Positions 1-8,822 of a stretch of 64,000 nucleotides of DNA are shown here, piece by piece (within the stretch, counting starts at the first letter, position 1; every line of letters starts with the position of its first letter). Both the position numbers and the translations under genes were made by a program. Origin of the DNA: Chryseobacterium panacisoli (GTDB taxonomy: Bacteria > Bacteroidota > Bacteroidia > Flavobacteriales > Weeksellaceae); NCBI RefSeq assembly GCF_008274625.1, contig NZ_VTRU01000001.1, positions 186,001 through 250,000 on the forward strand, in the 5' to 3' direction. The notes beneath the pieces are model-generated. The model had not been told where the DNA came from. It saw only the letters and a list, made by a program, of their open reading frames with translations, and ran no database searches.

Positions 1-132
1 GGTATTTTCATGACCGCAATTACAGCAGGTAAAGGTGGTGATGGCTGAGGGGAGAGCTTCATCATTCATAAAATTGCTTTTTGTAACTGAAGCTTTTTTA
101 ATAATGTTTATTTTGTCTGAAATTGAATACAT
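1..132 (-). CDS. Partial ORF, Cys-rich zinc-ribbon-like N-terminus, cut by window edge
   Basis: An open frame starts with ATG at 132 and runs off the left edge after 44 codons without a stop. Its visible end carries a CCNC cysteine cluster followed by GHEN, which looks like the first half of a zinc ribbon. It begins only 10 nt after the stop of the TNT-domain lipoprotein gene on the same strand, so the two are very likely co-transcribed. Position directly behind a toxin-like gene would fit an immunity or accessory protein, but that is inference from order alone. The start is the first ATG after the upstream stop. The true product cannot be named from 44 residues. Confidence 0.5.
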   Translation of the reverse strand, partial: MYSISDKINIIKKASVTKSNFMNDEALPSAITTFTCCNCGHENT

Positions 133-142
133 CTGAGTTGAT

Positions 143-856
143 TTATGGCTGAATAACTGTGCCCACTAAGTTAGGATATTTTCCGCTTGGACTTTTCTTG
201 ATGGTCACTTTTATATAACCTTCTTCTGCCAGTTTATTCCATGTTTTCTGATAACCTGTGTTGATATCAACCGGAATTTTCCACATGGTTTGTTTTCCTT
301 TTCCAGCCTGACTAAACCAAGGAATAATGTCTGCTGTCTGGGTTTTAAACTGCATTGAATTGTTCAGAACATCAATCTCATAATAGAAGTCGTACTTGTC
401 TTCAGCCTGGTTTAATGCTCTTTGGGTAAACGTGTAGGTATATCCGTTGATGATTGGGCTTGTAAAGCTTCCTCCTAAGGTAGGAACGCCTGTTCCGTTG
501 TAACTGCCTACGGCGCCGCTGTATCGGTCAAATTTCTGTCCAACCTGTAATGCAACATCATCAACGATATTGTAGCCTCCGTTTGCAGGCGGCCACCCGC
601 CATTTAAATTGTTCGCCTTAAAAAGGGATTCCAGTTCGCTCCATTTTCCTCTTTTGTATAAATCGTAAGCTTGATTTTTAAGCGCCTCACTCACCGAATT
701 ATTGGGATCATAAGTTACTGCCAGTTCATCTGCATTTTTGTAGAATACCGTGGTGACATCGGGATTGATGTCTATTACATCATCATTGTCTGAGTTACAG
801 GCAACCGAGAACGAAGTAATGGCTAAAAAAAAGATGTACTTAAATAAATGTTTCAT
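143..856 (-). CDS. Lipoprotein with C-terminal TNT-like (NAD+ glycohydrolase) domain
   Basis: A 237-residue protein with a lipoprotein signal peptide ending at Cys20 (SVAC). The next residues, NSDNDD, are acidic, like the Bacteroidota lipoprotein export signal that sends lipoproteins to the cell surface. The C-terminal half matches the order of motifs of the tuberculosis necrotizing toxin family as I know it: WPP (88-90), DRY (110-112), RAL (146-148), YYEI (158-161), PWF (179-181), GKGKQ (185-189, the GGGxQ loop) and EEGYI near 211-215. TNT domains hydrolyse NAD+. No histidine occurs in the domain, so the catalytic His reported for the M. tuberculosis enzyme has no equivalent and activity is uncertain. 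No TAnnTTTG promoter is evident upstream. Domain call is by eye. Confidence 0.6.
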   Translation of the reverse strand: MKHLFKYIFFLAITSFSVACNSDNDDVIDINPDVTTVFYKNADELAVTYDPNNSVSEALKNQAYDLYKRGKWSELESLFKANNLNGGWPPANGGYNIVDDVALQVGQKFDRYSGAVGSYNGTGVPTLGGSFTSPIINGYTYTFTQRALNQAEDKYDFYYEIDVLNNSMQFKTQTADIIPWFSQAGKGKQTMWKIPVDINTGYQKTWNKLAEEGYIKVTIKKSPSGKYPNLVGTVIQP

Positions 857-1277
857 ATAAAAAATTTTAAATTATTTTAAAATTAGGAGGTATTAGAAGG
901 GGCTACCTTTTTGAAACATCGTTCTTAAAAATCTTAAGTGGAAATACTGATATGTATATTATTAATGTTTTTTCCGGCCAATAAAAAATAATGATCAGAA
1001 TCTAATTTAATAACAGTTTTTTTGGCATCAAATTGTTAAAAGATCAGCTCAGCCAAAACAGGGTCGAGAGAAGCAACTGTATCAGACGTTTAAAAAACGA
1101 CTTTGGAGCTCCCTTAAATACAAACTGGGTAAACGGTACAATAAAAGAATATTATTGTTCGATAAATTTAAATCAAAAAACTCAAATACTAGTTATTTTA
1201 TTTTAAATAAAATATTATTATGAAATTAATTACAGTAATAAATGAATTTAATGTAATATTTTACATTTTACAAAAAT
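857..1277. other. Intergenic region without a recognisable gene
   Basis: AT-rich spacer upstream of the TNT lipoprotein gene. The stretch about 1035-1150 is less AT-rich and one plus-strand frame stays open from about 1015 to 1207, but it has no ATG start and no family I recognise, so it is not called. It could be a decayed gene fragment. Confidence 0.4.
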
Positions 1278-1306
1278 AAAACTGCCCCGTAAAGGGCAGT
1301 TTTTTC
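1278..1306. terminator. Intrinsic terminator (bidirectional form)
   Basis: Hairpin with arms ACTGCCC (1281-1287) and GGGCAGT (1294-1300), loop CGTAAA, flanked by an A-run and a T-run. It lies 24 nt past the stop of the metalloprotease gene and fits as its terminator. Confidence 0.8.
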
Positions 1307-1329
1307 ACATCGTTTAACTTTAAAGGTTA

Positions 1330-4260
1330 TTAATTTTTAATAAATCTTTTAGTTGATTCTCCAATTTGAAGCATATAAGCGCCTTTAATCAGGTTGCTTA
1401 CGTTTACAGAGCCTCTCTGAAGTTTTCCTGAGTCAATGAGTTTTCCACCCATATCGAAGATTTTATAATCTTCTGAAGTTGTATTGGAAATATAAAGTAC
1501 GTCTCTGACAGGGTTTGGATAAAGCTTAATGTCTGTGATCAGATCTTTCGTATTCTGAAGATCTCCTTTTCCTGATGAAACGATATTAAGAGTGTAATCC
1601 TCAACCTGGCCATAAGTGAACGCTTCACATGATGAAGTAGGAATTGAGCTATATTTCATCATTACTCTCATTCTTGTAGATCCAACAGTTGCTGTAGATG
1701 GAATTGTTATAGATCCGGTAACCGGGCTTGTTGTAGATCCTGCTTTTGTCCAAGCTAATTCTCCACTGTCTGTAAAGTCTCCATCACCGTTGTAATCAAT
1801 ATAAACAGCATATGCTTCGCTATATTTTGTAGAAGTCCAAACCGGAGTAACGGAGATTGTATAAGCGCTTCCTCTTGTTACATTGGTAGAAACTGAAGTG
1901 AAGTTTTCATAACCAGCTGTTCCCGTAGAAGTATTATTAATAGATCCGAATTTTACATTTCCGATTCTTTCATCAGCTGTGTTGGATGCTGAAGAAGAGC
2001 AATAAGTAACAGTTCCGCCCGAAAGAGTGGTAACACTCACCGTATTGCTGGAAACAGAAGCGTTTCCTGCCGCATCTTTCGCTTTAACAGAGAAAGAATA
2101 CGTTGTTGATGGAGTAAGTCCTGTTACGGTATATGTAGTAGAAGCTGTAGAACCTATTAATGAAGCTCCCTGATATACATCATATCCGGTAACGCCTACG
2201 TTATCAGTAGCACCTGACCATGAAAGGTTAGTTGTTGTAGCAGTAGTTCCTGAAGCAGCAAGAGTAGGAGCTGTAGGAGCAACGGTATCAGGAGTTCCGG
2301 AACCTGCATTTACAGAGATGTTCGCATTGTTGACATCAAAGAAAATGTGATTTGATCCTTTTACCATGATTCTTCCTGTAGTTGTGGTAGAATTAGGAAT
2401 AGTTACCGCCTGTGAACCGTCATTAGGAGTTCCTGCCAATAGAGTAGTCCATGTAGTTCCATTGTCTGTTGACCAAAGGATATCTACATTAGCTGCATTT
2501 ACACCATTAGCTGTAGTTCCTGCTACGTTCCATGTAACGGTTTGAGAACTTCCTCCGGCATAGGTTGTGGCTGAGTTCTGAGAAGTAATATTAAATGGTC
2601 CGGCAGTTCCGTTAACAGTGATTACGGCATCATCAGAATTATTTCCTGAACCTCCTGCTTTATTATCACGAACAGTAAATCTGAAATTTAATGTTCTTGC
2701 GACTGAAGAAAGTGCCTCTACTGTGATTTCAGAACCTGCTGTAGTGGTTGCGCCTGTTAATACAGAAGCCATTCTTGGGAAGTATCTTGCAGGTGAAGTA
2801 GTGGGTGTCCATGACCTGAAGTTCGGTCCTGAAGCTTTTGTTGCGCTGGCGGCTGAACTTGCACCTGTTTGTGAAGAAGAAGCATTGTCCATTTGTTCCC
2901 AGATGTAAGTTAGAGAATCTCCGTCAGCATCTGTTCCTGTACCCGTCAGTACGAATGGAGTTCCTTTTGGAATTGTATAATCTAAGCCTGCGCTTGCTGT
3001 AGGAATTGAATTCCCTGTATTGGTATTGACAGAGCAGGTTTTAGCTTTAATATTATTTGTGATCTGCTGAATGCTTATTGCATGGAAAAACGCATCAGAA
3101 TGAGGTTGGATATCCTGGCTGGTAATTCCCGCATATCCCATGATTGTTGATCCTGATCCCGGTTCCATATTGGCGCCTGTTCCTTCATTGTTCATGGAGA
3201 ATGTGTGATTTCCTCCGAACTGATGTCCCATTTCGTGAGCTACGTAGTCGATATCGAAGTTGTCTCCTGAAGGAATAGCATCTGCCGGGGAAGTATATCC
3301 GCTTCCTTTTGATCCGTTGGTACAGATACAGCCGATACATCCTGCATTTCCACCACCTCCTGAAGCTCCGAACAAGTGTCCGATGTCGTAGTTGGCTTCA
3401 CCAATTACAGAAGTTAAAGTGCTTTGTAATTGGGAATTCCAGCTGCTCATTCCGGAAGCTGCAGAATACGGGTCTGTAGATGCATTGGTGTAGATTACGG
3501 CATCATTGTTGGCGATCAGAACCATTCTTGCTGCGAAGTCTTTTTCAAAAACACCGTTTACACGGGTCATTGTGGTGTTCATTGCAGCCAGAGCCTGAGC
3601 TTTTGTACCTCCGAAATAAGTAGTATATTCTCCGGTACAGGATAGTGCCAGTCTGAACGTTCTTAGTTTGGCGTCATCAGCATTAGGTCTTGCGGCAAGA
3701 GCAGAGTTGGAAACTCCTTTCTGTGCAGCGTCTACTACTGTACATTCAAACTTGTTAAGATCGTCTTTTTTGTCAGATTTTCTGTACACTACATAAGAAG
3801 AAAGATCTTTAGTGTAAGGTTCAATGAAAACTGCAGATTTATCACCGTAAATTTCCATTGATGACAGTCCGAGTGGAGAAACACTGAAATAGACTGTGGA
3901 ATTAGGATCATCCAGACCTTGTCCTACGTAGGATTTGATATCCGGATATTTTGCTGCCAGCTCAGGAGCAAAATTGGAATTCTCCCTCACTTTAAAATTT
4001 TCCATTCTGCCTTCAGAATTTGGAAAAGAGATGATGAGTTCTGATTTTTCGCCTACAGCCAGTCTTTTGGGAGCTTTTGCCAAAGCATTTTTCAATCCGT
4101 TGATGTCCAGGTTATAAACCTTAGGATTGCTGATACCGGTTTTGTTTTCAAAAACCTCTGATGAAGTTTTTCTGGAACCTTCAGACCAAAGACGGTCAGT
4201 CTGTGCGAAAGAAATACCCGAAATAAGGAGCATTCCAATCAGCGTTAATTGTTTTTTCAT
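1330..4260 (-). CDS. Secreted reprolysin-like zinc metalloprotease with T9SS sorting domain
   Basis: A 976-residue precursor. Residues 1-20 form a Sec signal peptide (ISFAQ). A propeptide-like region leads into a metzincin protease domain with HEMGHQFGGNH at 342-352, the full HExxHxxGxxH zinc signature. Downstream are Ig-like/beta-sandwich repeats, one fibronectin type III domain (about 660-745), a GEVED-type domain (about 800-895, ending QVEDYTLNI) and a C-terminal type IX secretion sorting domain (about 905-976, starting DIKLYPNPV and ending FIKN). It should be exported through the Sec system, moved across the outer membrane by T9SS, and either released or anchored. Likely role is extracellular protein degradation. 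It is monocistronic, with a promoter and terminator of its own. Confidence 0.93.
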   Translation of the reverse strand: MKKQLTLIGMLLISGISFAQTDRLWSEGSRKTSSEVFENKTGISNPKVYNLDINGLKNALAKAPKRLAVGEKSELIISFPNSEGRMENFKVRENSNFAPELAAKYPDIKSYVGQGLDDPNSTVYFSVSPLGLSSMEIYGDKSAVFIEPYTKDLSSYVVYRKSDKKDDLNKFECTVVDAAQKGVSNSALAARPNADDAKLRTFRLALSCTGEYTTYFGGTKAQALAAMNTTMTRVNGVFEKDFAARMVLIANNDAVIYTNASTDPYSAASGMSSWNSQLQSTLTSVIGEANYDIGHLFGASGGGGNAGCIGCICTNGSKGSGYTSPADAIPSGDNFDIDYVAHEMGHQFGGNHTFSMNNEGTGANMEPGSGSTIMGYAGITSQDIQPHSDAFFHAISIQQITNNIKAKTCSVNTNTGNSIPTASAGLDYTIPKGTPFVLTGTGTDADGDSLTYIWEQMDNASSSQTGASSAASATKASGPNFRSWTPTTSPARYFPRMASVLTGATTTAGSEITVEALSSVARTLNFRFTVRDNKAGGSGNNSDDAVITVNGTAGPFNITSQNSATTYAGGSSQTVTWNVAGTTANGVNAANVDILWSTDNGTTWTTLLAGTPNDGSQAVTIPNSTTTTGRIMVKGSNHIFFDVNNANISVNAGSGTPDTVAPTAPTLAASGTTATTTNLSWSGATDNVGVTGYDVYQGASLIGSTASTTYTVTGLTPSTTYSFSVKAKDAAGNASVSSNTVSVTTLSGGTVTYCSSSASNTADERIGNVKFGSINNTSTGTAGYENFTSVSTNVTRGSAYTISVTPVWTSTKYSEAYAVYIDYNGDGDFTDSGELAWTKAGSTTSPVTGSITIPSTATVGSTRMRVMMKYSSIPTSSCEAFTYGQVEDYTLNIVSSGKGDLQNTKDLITDIKLYPNPVRDVLYISNTTSEDYKIFDMGGKLIDSGKLQRGSVNVSNLIKGAYMLQIGESTKRFIKN

Positions 4261-4289
4261 ATTAAATATTAAATTTGATTGTGGAATAT

Positions 4290-4297
4290 CAAAGCTA
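4290..4297 (-). promoter_or_regulatory. Bacteroidota -7 box for the metalloprotease gene
   Basis: TAGCTTTG on the minus strand, an exact TAnnTTTG match, 29 nt upstream of the ATG at 4260. Confidence 0.6.
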
Positions 4298-4582
4298 ATG
4301 AAAAATACATTATCAAAAACAAAATTTTTTAAGGGAAATTTAGAATGTTGCTTTAAAATATTATGCGATACATTAAATATAATTGAAAAGGCTCATTAAT
4401 AAAAGAAAAGTGGAAGTGAAGAAATGAATTTTAATTTCAAAAAAAATAAAATAGATGTATTTTATTATTAATTTATTAAAATGAGACAATAAAATTTATT
4501 AATTATTTAATTATGTGTGAATAATATTAGTAAATTGAATTTTCGCAACGATTGCAAAATGTTTTACATCCTGCTTACAAAA
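4298..4582. other. AT-rich intergenic spacer
   Basis: About 285 nt of very AT-rich sequence with homopolymer runs. I see no ORF or repeat in it beyond the flanking promoter and terminator. Confidence 0.5.
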
Positions 4583-4609
4583 AAAGCTGTTTCAAAATGA
4601 AACAGCTTT
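4583..4609. terminator. Intrinsic terminator after the DinB gene
   Basis: Perfect 11-bp inverted repeat AAAGCTGTTTC / GAAACAGCTTT with a 5-nt loop, located 23 nt beyond the stop of the DinB-family gene. Confidence 0.8.
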
Positions 4610-4631
4610 ACTATATTTATATAATCCTTAC

Positions 4632-5129
4632 TTAGAATTTGTCATCAGCAGTAGGACCGTAAAGTCCAGGGACTTTGTTCCCGGTTGATCTTAAATAAAC
4701 AACCAGTTCACCTCTGTGATGGTACAAATGATTATAAAGAAAGCCTCTAACCACCTGGATTCTTGGAGACGGTGGAAAAATTACATTTCCGTTCATTTCC
4801 ATTTTCCACTCATTGAAATAAGTGCTTTCATCCGAGTTTTCCAGAACTTTCTGTGCGTTGGCAACATTTTCTTCAAATTTTGCTAGGATATTTTCCGCTT
4901 TTGAAATATCTCCTTTGTCATACTTGTACGCACCCATATCAAAAGTATCCTGATTGAAAGTAGATTCGTACCAATTGTATACTTCAGCAATGTGAGAAGC
5001 CAGCTGGCCGGTTGTCCAGTTTTTTTCAGACGGTTTCCAGTCTAATGCGCTGTCAGGGATTGCCTGTAAAATTTTTCTGGTGTTTTCAGCTTCGTGCAGA
5101 AATTCACCTAAAAGTGCCTGTTTAATCAT
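4632..5129 (-). CDS. DinB family protein
   Basis: A 165-residue four-helix DinB/YfiT-fold protein. The putative metal-binding histidines are in the usual places: His46 in the LASHIAEV helix and His134/His137/His138 in NHLYHHRGEL. The family includes metal-dependent thiol-S-transferases and hydrolases, but many members, like this one, have no known substrate. It sits 20 nt downstream of the acyl-CoA dehydrogenase gene on the same strand, so the two are probably transcribed together. ATG start at 5129. Confidence 0.85.
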   Translation of the reverse strand: MIKQALLGEFLHEAENTRKILQAIPDSALDWKPSEKNWTTGQLASHIAEVYNWYESTFNQDTFDMGAYKYDKGDISKAENILAKFEENVANAQKVLENSDESTYFNEWKMEMNGNVIFPPSPRIQVVRGFLYNHLYHHRGELVVYLRSTGNKVPGLYGPTADDKF

Positions 5130-5149
5130 TTGTATTGGGATTTAAAGAT

Positions 5150-6289
5150 TTATTTTGTAATATCTCTTCCAATGACCAGTCTCTGGATCTCAGAAGTACC
5201 CTCACCAATGGTGCAAAGTTTAGAATCTCTATAGAACTTTTCAGCTGGGAAGTCTTTTGTATAACCGTATCCTCCGAAAATCTGAACCGCATTGTTAGAA
5301 ATTCTTACACAAGCTTCAGAAGCATATAGCTTAGCCATAGCTCCTTCTTTTGTCATTTTCTGTTTTGCGTTTTTCAGGGTAGAAGCTCTTTGAATAAGAA
5401 GCTCAGCAGCATCAATTTCTGTAGCCATATCTGCCAGCATAAAGTTGATTGCCTGGAAATCTGCAATAGGTTTTCCAAACTGATGTCTTTCTTTTGCATA
5501 TTTCAAAGCAGCTTTGTAAGCTCCTCTTGCAGTACCTAAGCTTAATGCAGCGATAGAAATTCTACCACCATCCAGTACTTTCATAGCCTGCTTGAAACCT
5601 TCACCTACTTCTCCTAAACGGTGGGAATCCGGTACGCGTACATTATCAAAGATTAATTCAGCTGTTTCGGAAGCACGCATTCCTAATTTATTTTCTTTTT
5701 TCCCGGAAGTGAACCCAGGCATTCCTTTCTCTAAAACAAAAGCTGTAGAGTTGTTTTTAGCGCCTATTTCTCCCGTTCTTGTCATTACTACAGCAATATC
5801 TCCTGAAATAGCATGAGTGATAAAGTTTTTAGCTCCGTTGATGATCCATTCGTCATCATCTTTTACGGCGGTAGTAGACATTCCTCCTGAATCTGAACCT
5901 GTATTGTGCTCTGTAAGTCCCCAAGCTCCGATTACTTTTCCGGAAGCCAGCTGAGGAAGCCATTTGTGTCTTTGTTCTTCATTTCCAAATTCATAGATAT
6001 GGTTGGTGCAAAGTGAGTTGTGTGCTGCTACAGAAAGACCGATAGATGGGTCAACCTGAGAAATTTCATCCAGAATAGTAACATACTCATGATAACCTAA
6101 ACCGGAACCTCCATATTGTTCAGGAACAACAATTCCCATAAAACCCATCTCACCTAACTGGTGGAATAAGTCTTTTGGAAAAGTCTGGCTTTCATCCCAC
6201 TCCATAATATTCGGTCTGATGTTCTTTTCTGCAAATTCTCTAGCCGTCTCCGCTATCATTTTGATGTTGTCAATAGTCTCTGTATTCAT
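5150..6289 (-). CDS. Acyl-CoA dehydrogenase (short/medium or branched chain type)
   Basis: FAD enzyme that introduces the alpha-beta double bond in acyl-CoA. The typical family segments are present: EQYGGSGLGY near residue 60, the FAD-binding GLTEHNTGSDSG, KNFITHA, RASETAEL, and QIFGGYGYTKDFP near the end. The catalytic glutamate is in the C-terminal GEGTSEIQRLVIGR. The start is the ATG at 6289 (379 residues). An in-frame TTG at 6310 lies inside the -7 promoter box and cannot be the start. The likely pathway is fatty-acid or branched-chain amino-acid degradation; substrate length cannot be told from sequence. Confidence 0.93.
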   Translation of the reverse strand: MNTETIDNIKMIAETAREFAEKNIRPNIMEWDESQTFPKDLFHQLGEMGFMGIVVPEQYGGSGLGYHEYVTILDEISQVDPSIGLSVAAHNSLCTNHIYEFGNEEQRHKWLPQLASGKVIGAWGLTEHNTGSDSGGMSTTAVKDDDEWIINGAKNFITHAISGDIAVVMTRTGEIGAKNNSTAFVLEKGMPGFTSGKKENKLGMRASETAELIFDNVRVPDSHRLGEVGEGFKQAMKVLDGGRISIAALSLGTARGAYKAALKYAKERHQFGKPIADFQAINFMLADMATEIDAAELLIQRASTLKNAKQKMTKEGAMAKLYASEACVRISNNAVQIFGGYGYTKDFPAEKFYRDSKLCTIGEGTSEIQRLVIGRDITK

Positions 6290-6307
6290 ATAATAATAGT
6301 TAGTGCC

Positions 6308-6315
6308 CAAAGATA
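6308..6315 (-). promoter_or_regulatory. -7 box for the acyl-CoA dehydrogenase/DinB operon
   Basis: TATCTTTG on the minus strand, exact TAnnTTTG, 18 nt before the ATG at 6289. It overlaps the alternative TTG codon and so decides the start. Confidence 0.65.
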
Positions 6316-6478
6316 ACCAAATTGATGGAATGCTAAAATAATTATTTCATTCGTAATATTTAAGCGGTAATATGTTTAATTTTCAATTTTTTATATTTCC
6401 AGAATTAATGTTTTCTTAATAAAATATTCAGCCTTTTACATTTTTTATTTCACTATTTTGGTTCTCAATTTTTAAGGC

Positions 6479-8392
6479 ATGAAAAAAATTTTACTTCCTA
6501 TCATTTTAATTTCCTCTTCTATTTCTGCGCAGGCACCTGCCGGCTATTACGACGGAACAGCAGGATTGACGGGGTATGCTCTGAAGTCGAAGCTTCACGA
6601 TATTATTTCGAATAAAATGATCAACTGGCATTATGACGATCTGAAGGTGCTCTATAATCAAACTGATCTTGACAAATATTATGATCATGATGCTTCCAAT
6701 ACTCAGTATATGCTGGATATCTATTCGGAAATACCTTCAGGACCGGATGTTTATGAATACAAAGCGGATCAACTGATCGCTGGTGCAGCTGGAGAAGGGC
6801 AGGGCTATAACAGAGAACATATGATGCCGCAAAGCACATTCAGTACAAGTTCGTCTATTAGTGATTATCCTATGTATTCGGATCTGAACTTCATTATTCC
6901 TGTTGATGCTTATATCAACCAGAGAAGGAATAATTATCCTTATGGAATAGGAAACAATACAAATCATTATATTTTCACAAATACTTCGAGGATATCCAAT
7001 GCTGCAATTCCAAATTATCCTTATACCGGAAGAGTTTACGAACCTATTAACGAGTTTAAAGGTGATATTGCAAGGACTTTATTGTATTTTGCAGTAAGAT
7101 ATGAAGGAAAACTGGGGTCATTTAATACAGCTTATACTACATCAGCCAACATAACACCGGCTACAGATCAGTGTCCGCTTGACGGAACCGAAGAGAGAGC
7201 CATAGATCTTCCATATGTTGCCATGCTAAAGCAATGGAGTGCAGCAGATCCTGTTTCGCAAAGAGAAATCGACAGGAATAATGCTATCTACAACATACAG
7301 AAAAACAGAAATCCATTTATTGATCATCCTGAATGGATTGATCTGATCTGGTCTGAAACTCCTGATAATATTGCACCGGCAGCACCGGGATCATTGGTTT
7401 CAACCCAGCAGAATGCTTATTTTGTGAATCTGAACTGGACGGCTTCTTCTGACACGGATATTTTAGGATACAGGATTTACATGAATGGCTCCACAACTCC
7501 AATTGCAGTTACAAAAGGAACTTCTGTAATTATTGACCATCTGAGCCCTTCAACAACATATACTTTTACAGTGAAAGCTTTTGATAAAGCATATCTGGAG
7601 TCTCCGTTCAGCAATACGGTTACAGCTGCAACAATTGCTTCGGATTCCTATGCTCAGGACCTTATGATTACCAAGTATATATCAGGAACCAATACAGATT
7701 TTGTTAAGAACAATGCTCTGGAAATCGTTAATAAAACCGGGCATGAGGTTAATTTAAATAATTACAGAATTAATATTCAGTTTAAAAACAACTCTTCAGG
7801 AGCTATTTACAGCGGTGATACCTATGAACTGGAAGGTAAAGTTGGAAACAACGAAACTTTTGTTATTTTGAATCCAAAAGCTTCTTTATCATGCTATACC
7901 AATGATCAGGCAAGATTTGTAACGGCTTCTGATCCTCTGATGTTTGCAGGGCAAAACTATGTGGAGCTTGCTTATAATAAGACGGTAACTATAGATGCTA
8001 TCGGTGTGAAATACACGACCAATAATAACGGGAATGTCTCTTTATATAGAAAAAGTACGATCAATAAGCCTACAGATACCTTTAATATCAACGAATGGGA
8101 TTCTTATCCGTCTAATTATTGTCAGAATCTGGGAGGTACATTATCTGCTGCAGAACTCATTACTGCCCATAATGAATTTACAATATATCCCAACCCGGTT
8201 TACAATGATCTTTATGTAAGCGGAGCAACGGAACAAATAAAAACAGCCCGAATTATAGATCTTTCCGGAAAAGTGATCTACACAGAGAAAGATCCGTTCA
8301 GAAATAAGAAAAATATTTCAGTACAGGGAATCCCGGCAGGAGTTTATTTCTTACAACTTGATGAGAAAACGCATCAGTTTATTAAAAGATAA
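6479..8392 (+). CDS. Secreted endonuclease I family nuclease with FN3, LTD-like and T9SS domains
   Basis: A 637-residue precursor with a signal peptide (1-18, SISAQ). The nuclease domain (about 20-290) has the endonuclease I core motif NREHMMPQS at 111-119 and the following DLNFIIP segment near 135-141; family members cut DNA and RNA non-specifically. A fibronectin type III domain follows (about 300-390), then a lamin-tail-like beta domain (about 395-510), and a type IX sorting domain (about 565-637, IYPNPVYNDLYV to FIKR). Probably exported to degrade extracellular DNA for nutrients or biofilm turnover. A single-gene unit. Confidence 0.92.
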   Translation: MKKILLPIILISSSISAQAPAGYYDGTAGLTGYALKSKLHDIISNKMINWHYDDLKVLYNQTDLDKYYDHDASNTQYMLDIYSEIPSGPDVYEYKADQLIAGAAGEGQGYNREHMMPQSTFSTSSSISDYPMYSDLNFIIPVDAYINQRRNNYPYGIGNNTNHYIFTNTSRISNAAIPNYPYTGRVYEPINEFKGDIARTLLYFAVRYEGKLGSFNTAYTTSANITPATDQCPLDGTEERAIDLPYVAMLKQWSAADPVSQREIDRNNAIYNIQKNRNPFIDHPEWIDLIWSETPDNIAPAAPGSLVSTQQNAYFVNLNWTASSDTDILGYRIYMNGSTTPIAVTKGTSVIIDHLSPSTTYTFTVKAFDKAYLESPFSNTVTAATIASDSYAQDLMITKYISGTNTDFVKNNALEIVNKTGHEVNLNNYRINIQFKNNSSGAIYSGDTYELEGKVGNNETFVILNPKASLSCYTNDQARFVTASDPLMFAGQNYVELAYNKTVTIDAIGVKYTTNNNGNVSLYRKSTINKPTDTFNINEWDSYPSNYCQNLGGTLSAAELITAHNEFTIYPNPVYNDLYVSGATEQIKTARIIDLSGKVIYTEKDPFRNKKNISVQGIPAGVYFLQLDEKTHQFIKR

Positions 8393-8425
8393 CAGTTGCA
8401 GGATCTACTTATTAGTAACAAACCT

Positions 8426-8458
8426 AAACCTCACAGATTTTAAAAATCTGTGAGGTTT
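8426..8458. repeat. Perfect 15-bp palindromic hairpin, terminator-like
   Basis: AAACCTCACAGATTT (8426-8440) is followed by its exact reverse complement (8444-8458) with a 3-nt loop and a T-run. It ends 66 nt after the nuclease stop and can act as its terminator. The same palindrome is one I remember as dispersed in flavobacterial genomes. Confidence 0.75.
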
Positions 8459-8467
8459 TATTTTAAT

Positions 8468-8625
8468 AGGGGTGATGGGATTGCTTCGCTTTGCTCGTAA
8501 TGACTGTTTTAGCCCTGATAGGAGCGGTTACCCCGCAGCAGGAAGAGATCTTTTGGCTGAGTTCAGGACAGCTAGGGCGTGAGGAGTATGAGCAGATAGC
8601 AGGAAATAGCTTCTTACTTAAAAAT
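8468..8625. repeat. Composite of dispersed non-coding repeat fragments
   Basis: Clearly more GC-rich than its surroundings. It contains GGGATTGCTTCGCTTTGCTC and then an AGCCCTGATAGGAGCGG ... ATAGCAGGAAATAGCTTC block. Both are sequences I associate with multi-copy intergenic elements of Flavobacteriia. No open frame is supported. Only one copy is in this window, so repeat status rests on memory. Confidence 0.4.
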
Positions 8626-8735
8626 AAAGTGGAAAAAGTAGAGTTAAAATAAATGTAACAAAAAATCTTTTTGCATTTTTATAATTTTACATTTTTTGTT
8701 AAAGGCTTAAAAACCTTATGATTAGTACATAATCG

Positions 8736-8818
8736 ATATAAGCAGATTCACTAATAATCAATATCTATAAGTGTTTCTGCTTATATTTTTTATTTATAAG
8801 TAATTATGCTTATATTTG
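8736..8818 (+). promoter_or_regulatory. satD promoter with multiple ATAAG-type operator half-sites
   Basis: ATATAAGCAGA (8736-8746) and its exact reverse complement TCTGCTTATAT (8776-8786) form an 11-bp inverted repeat. Further ATAAG half-sites are at 8766-8770 and 8796-8800, with CTTAT at 8809-8813. The last overlaps the exact -7 box TATATTTG (8811-8818), which ends only 4 nt before the satD ATG. This layout suggests direct repression, perhaps by the HTH of SatD itself. Confidence 0.6.
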
Positions 8819-8822
8819 CAGT

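Noticed and set aside
1015..1207. Open plus-strand stretch in the gap upstream of the TNT gene
   Set aside because: No ATG, no family similarity that I can name, and short; at most a decayed fragment.
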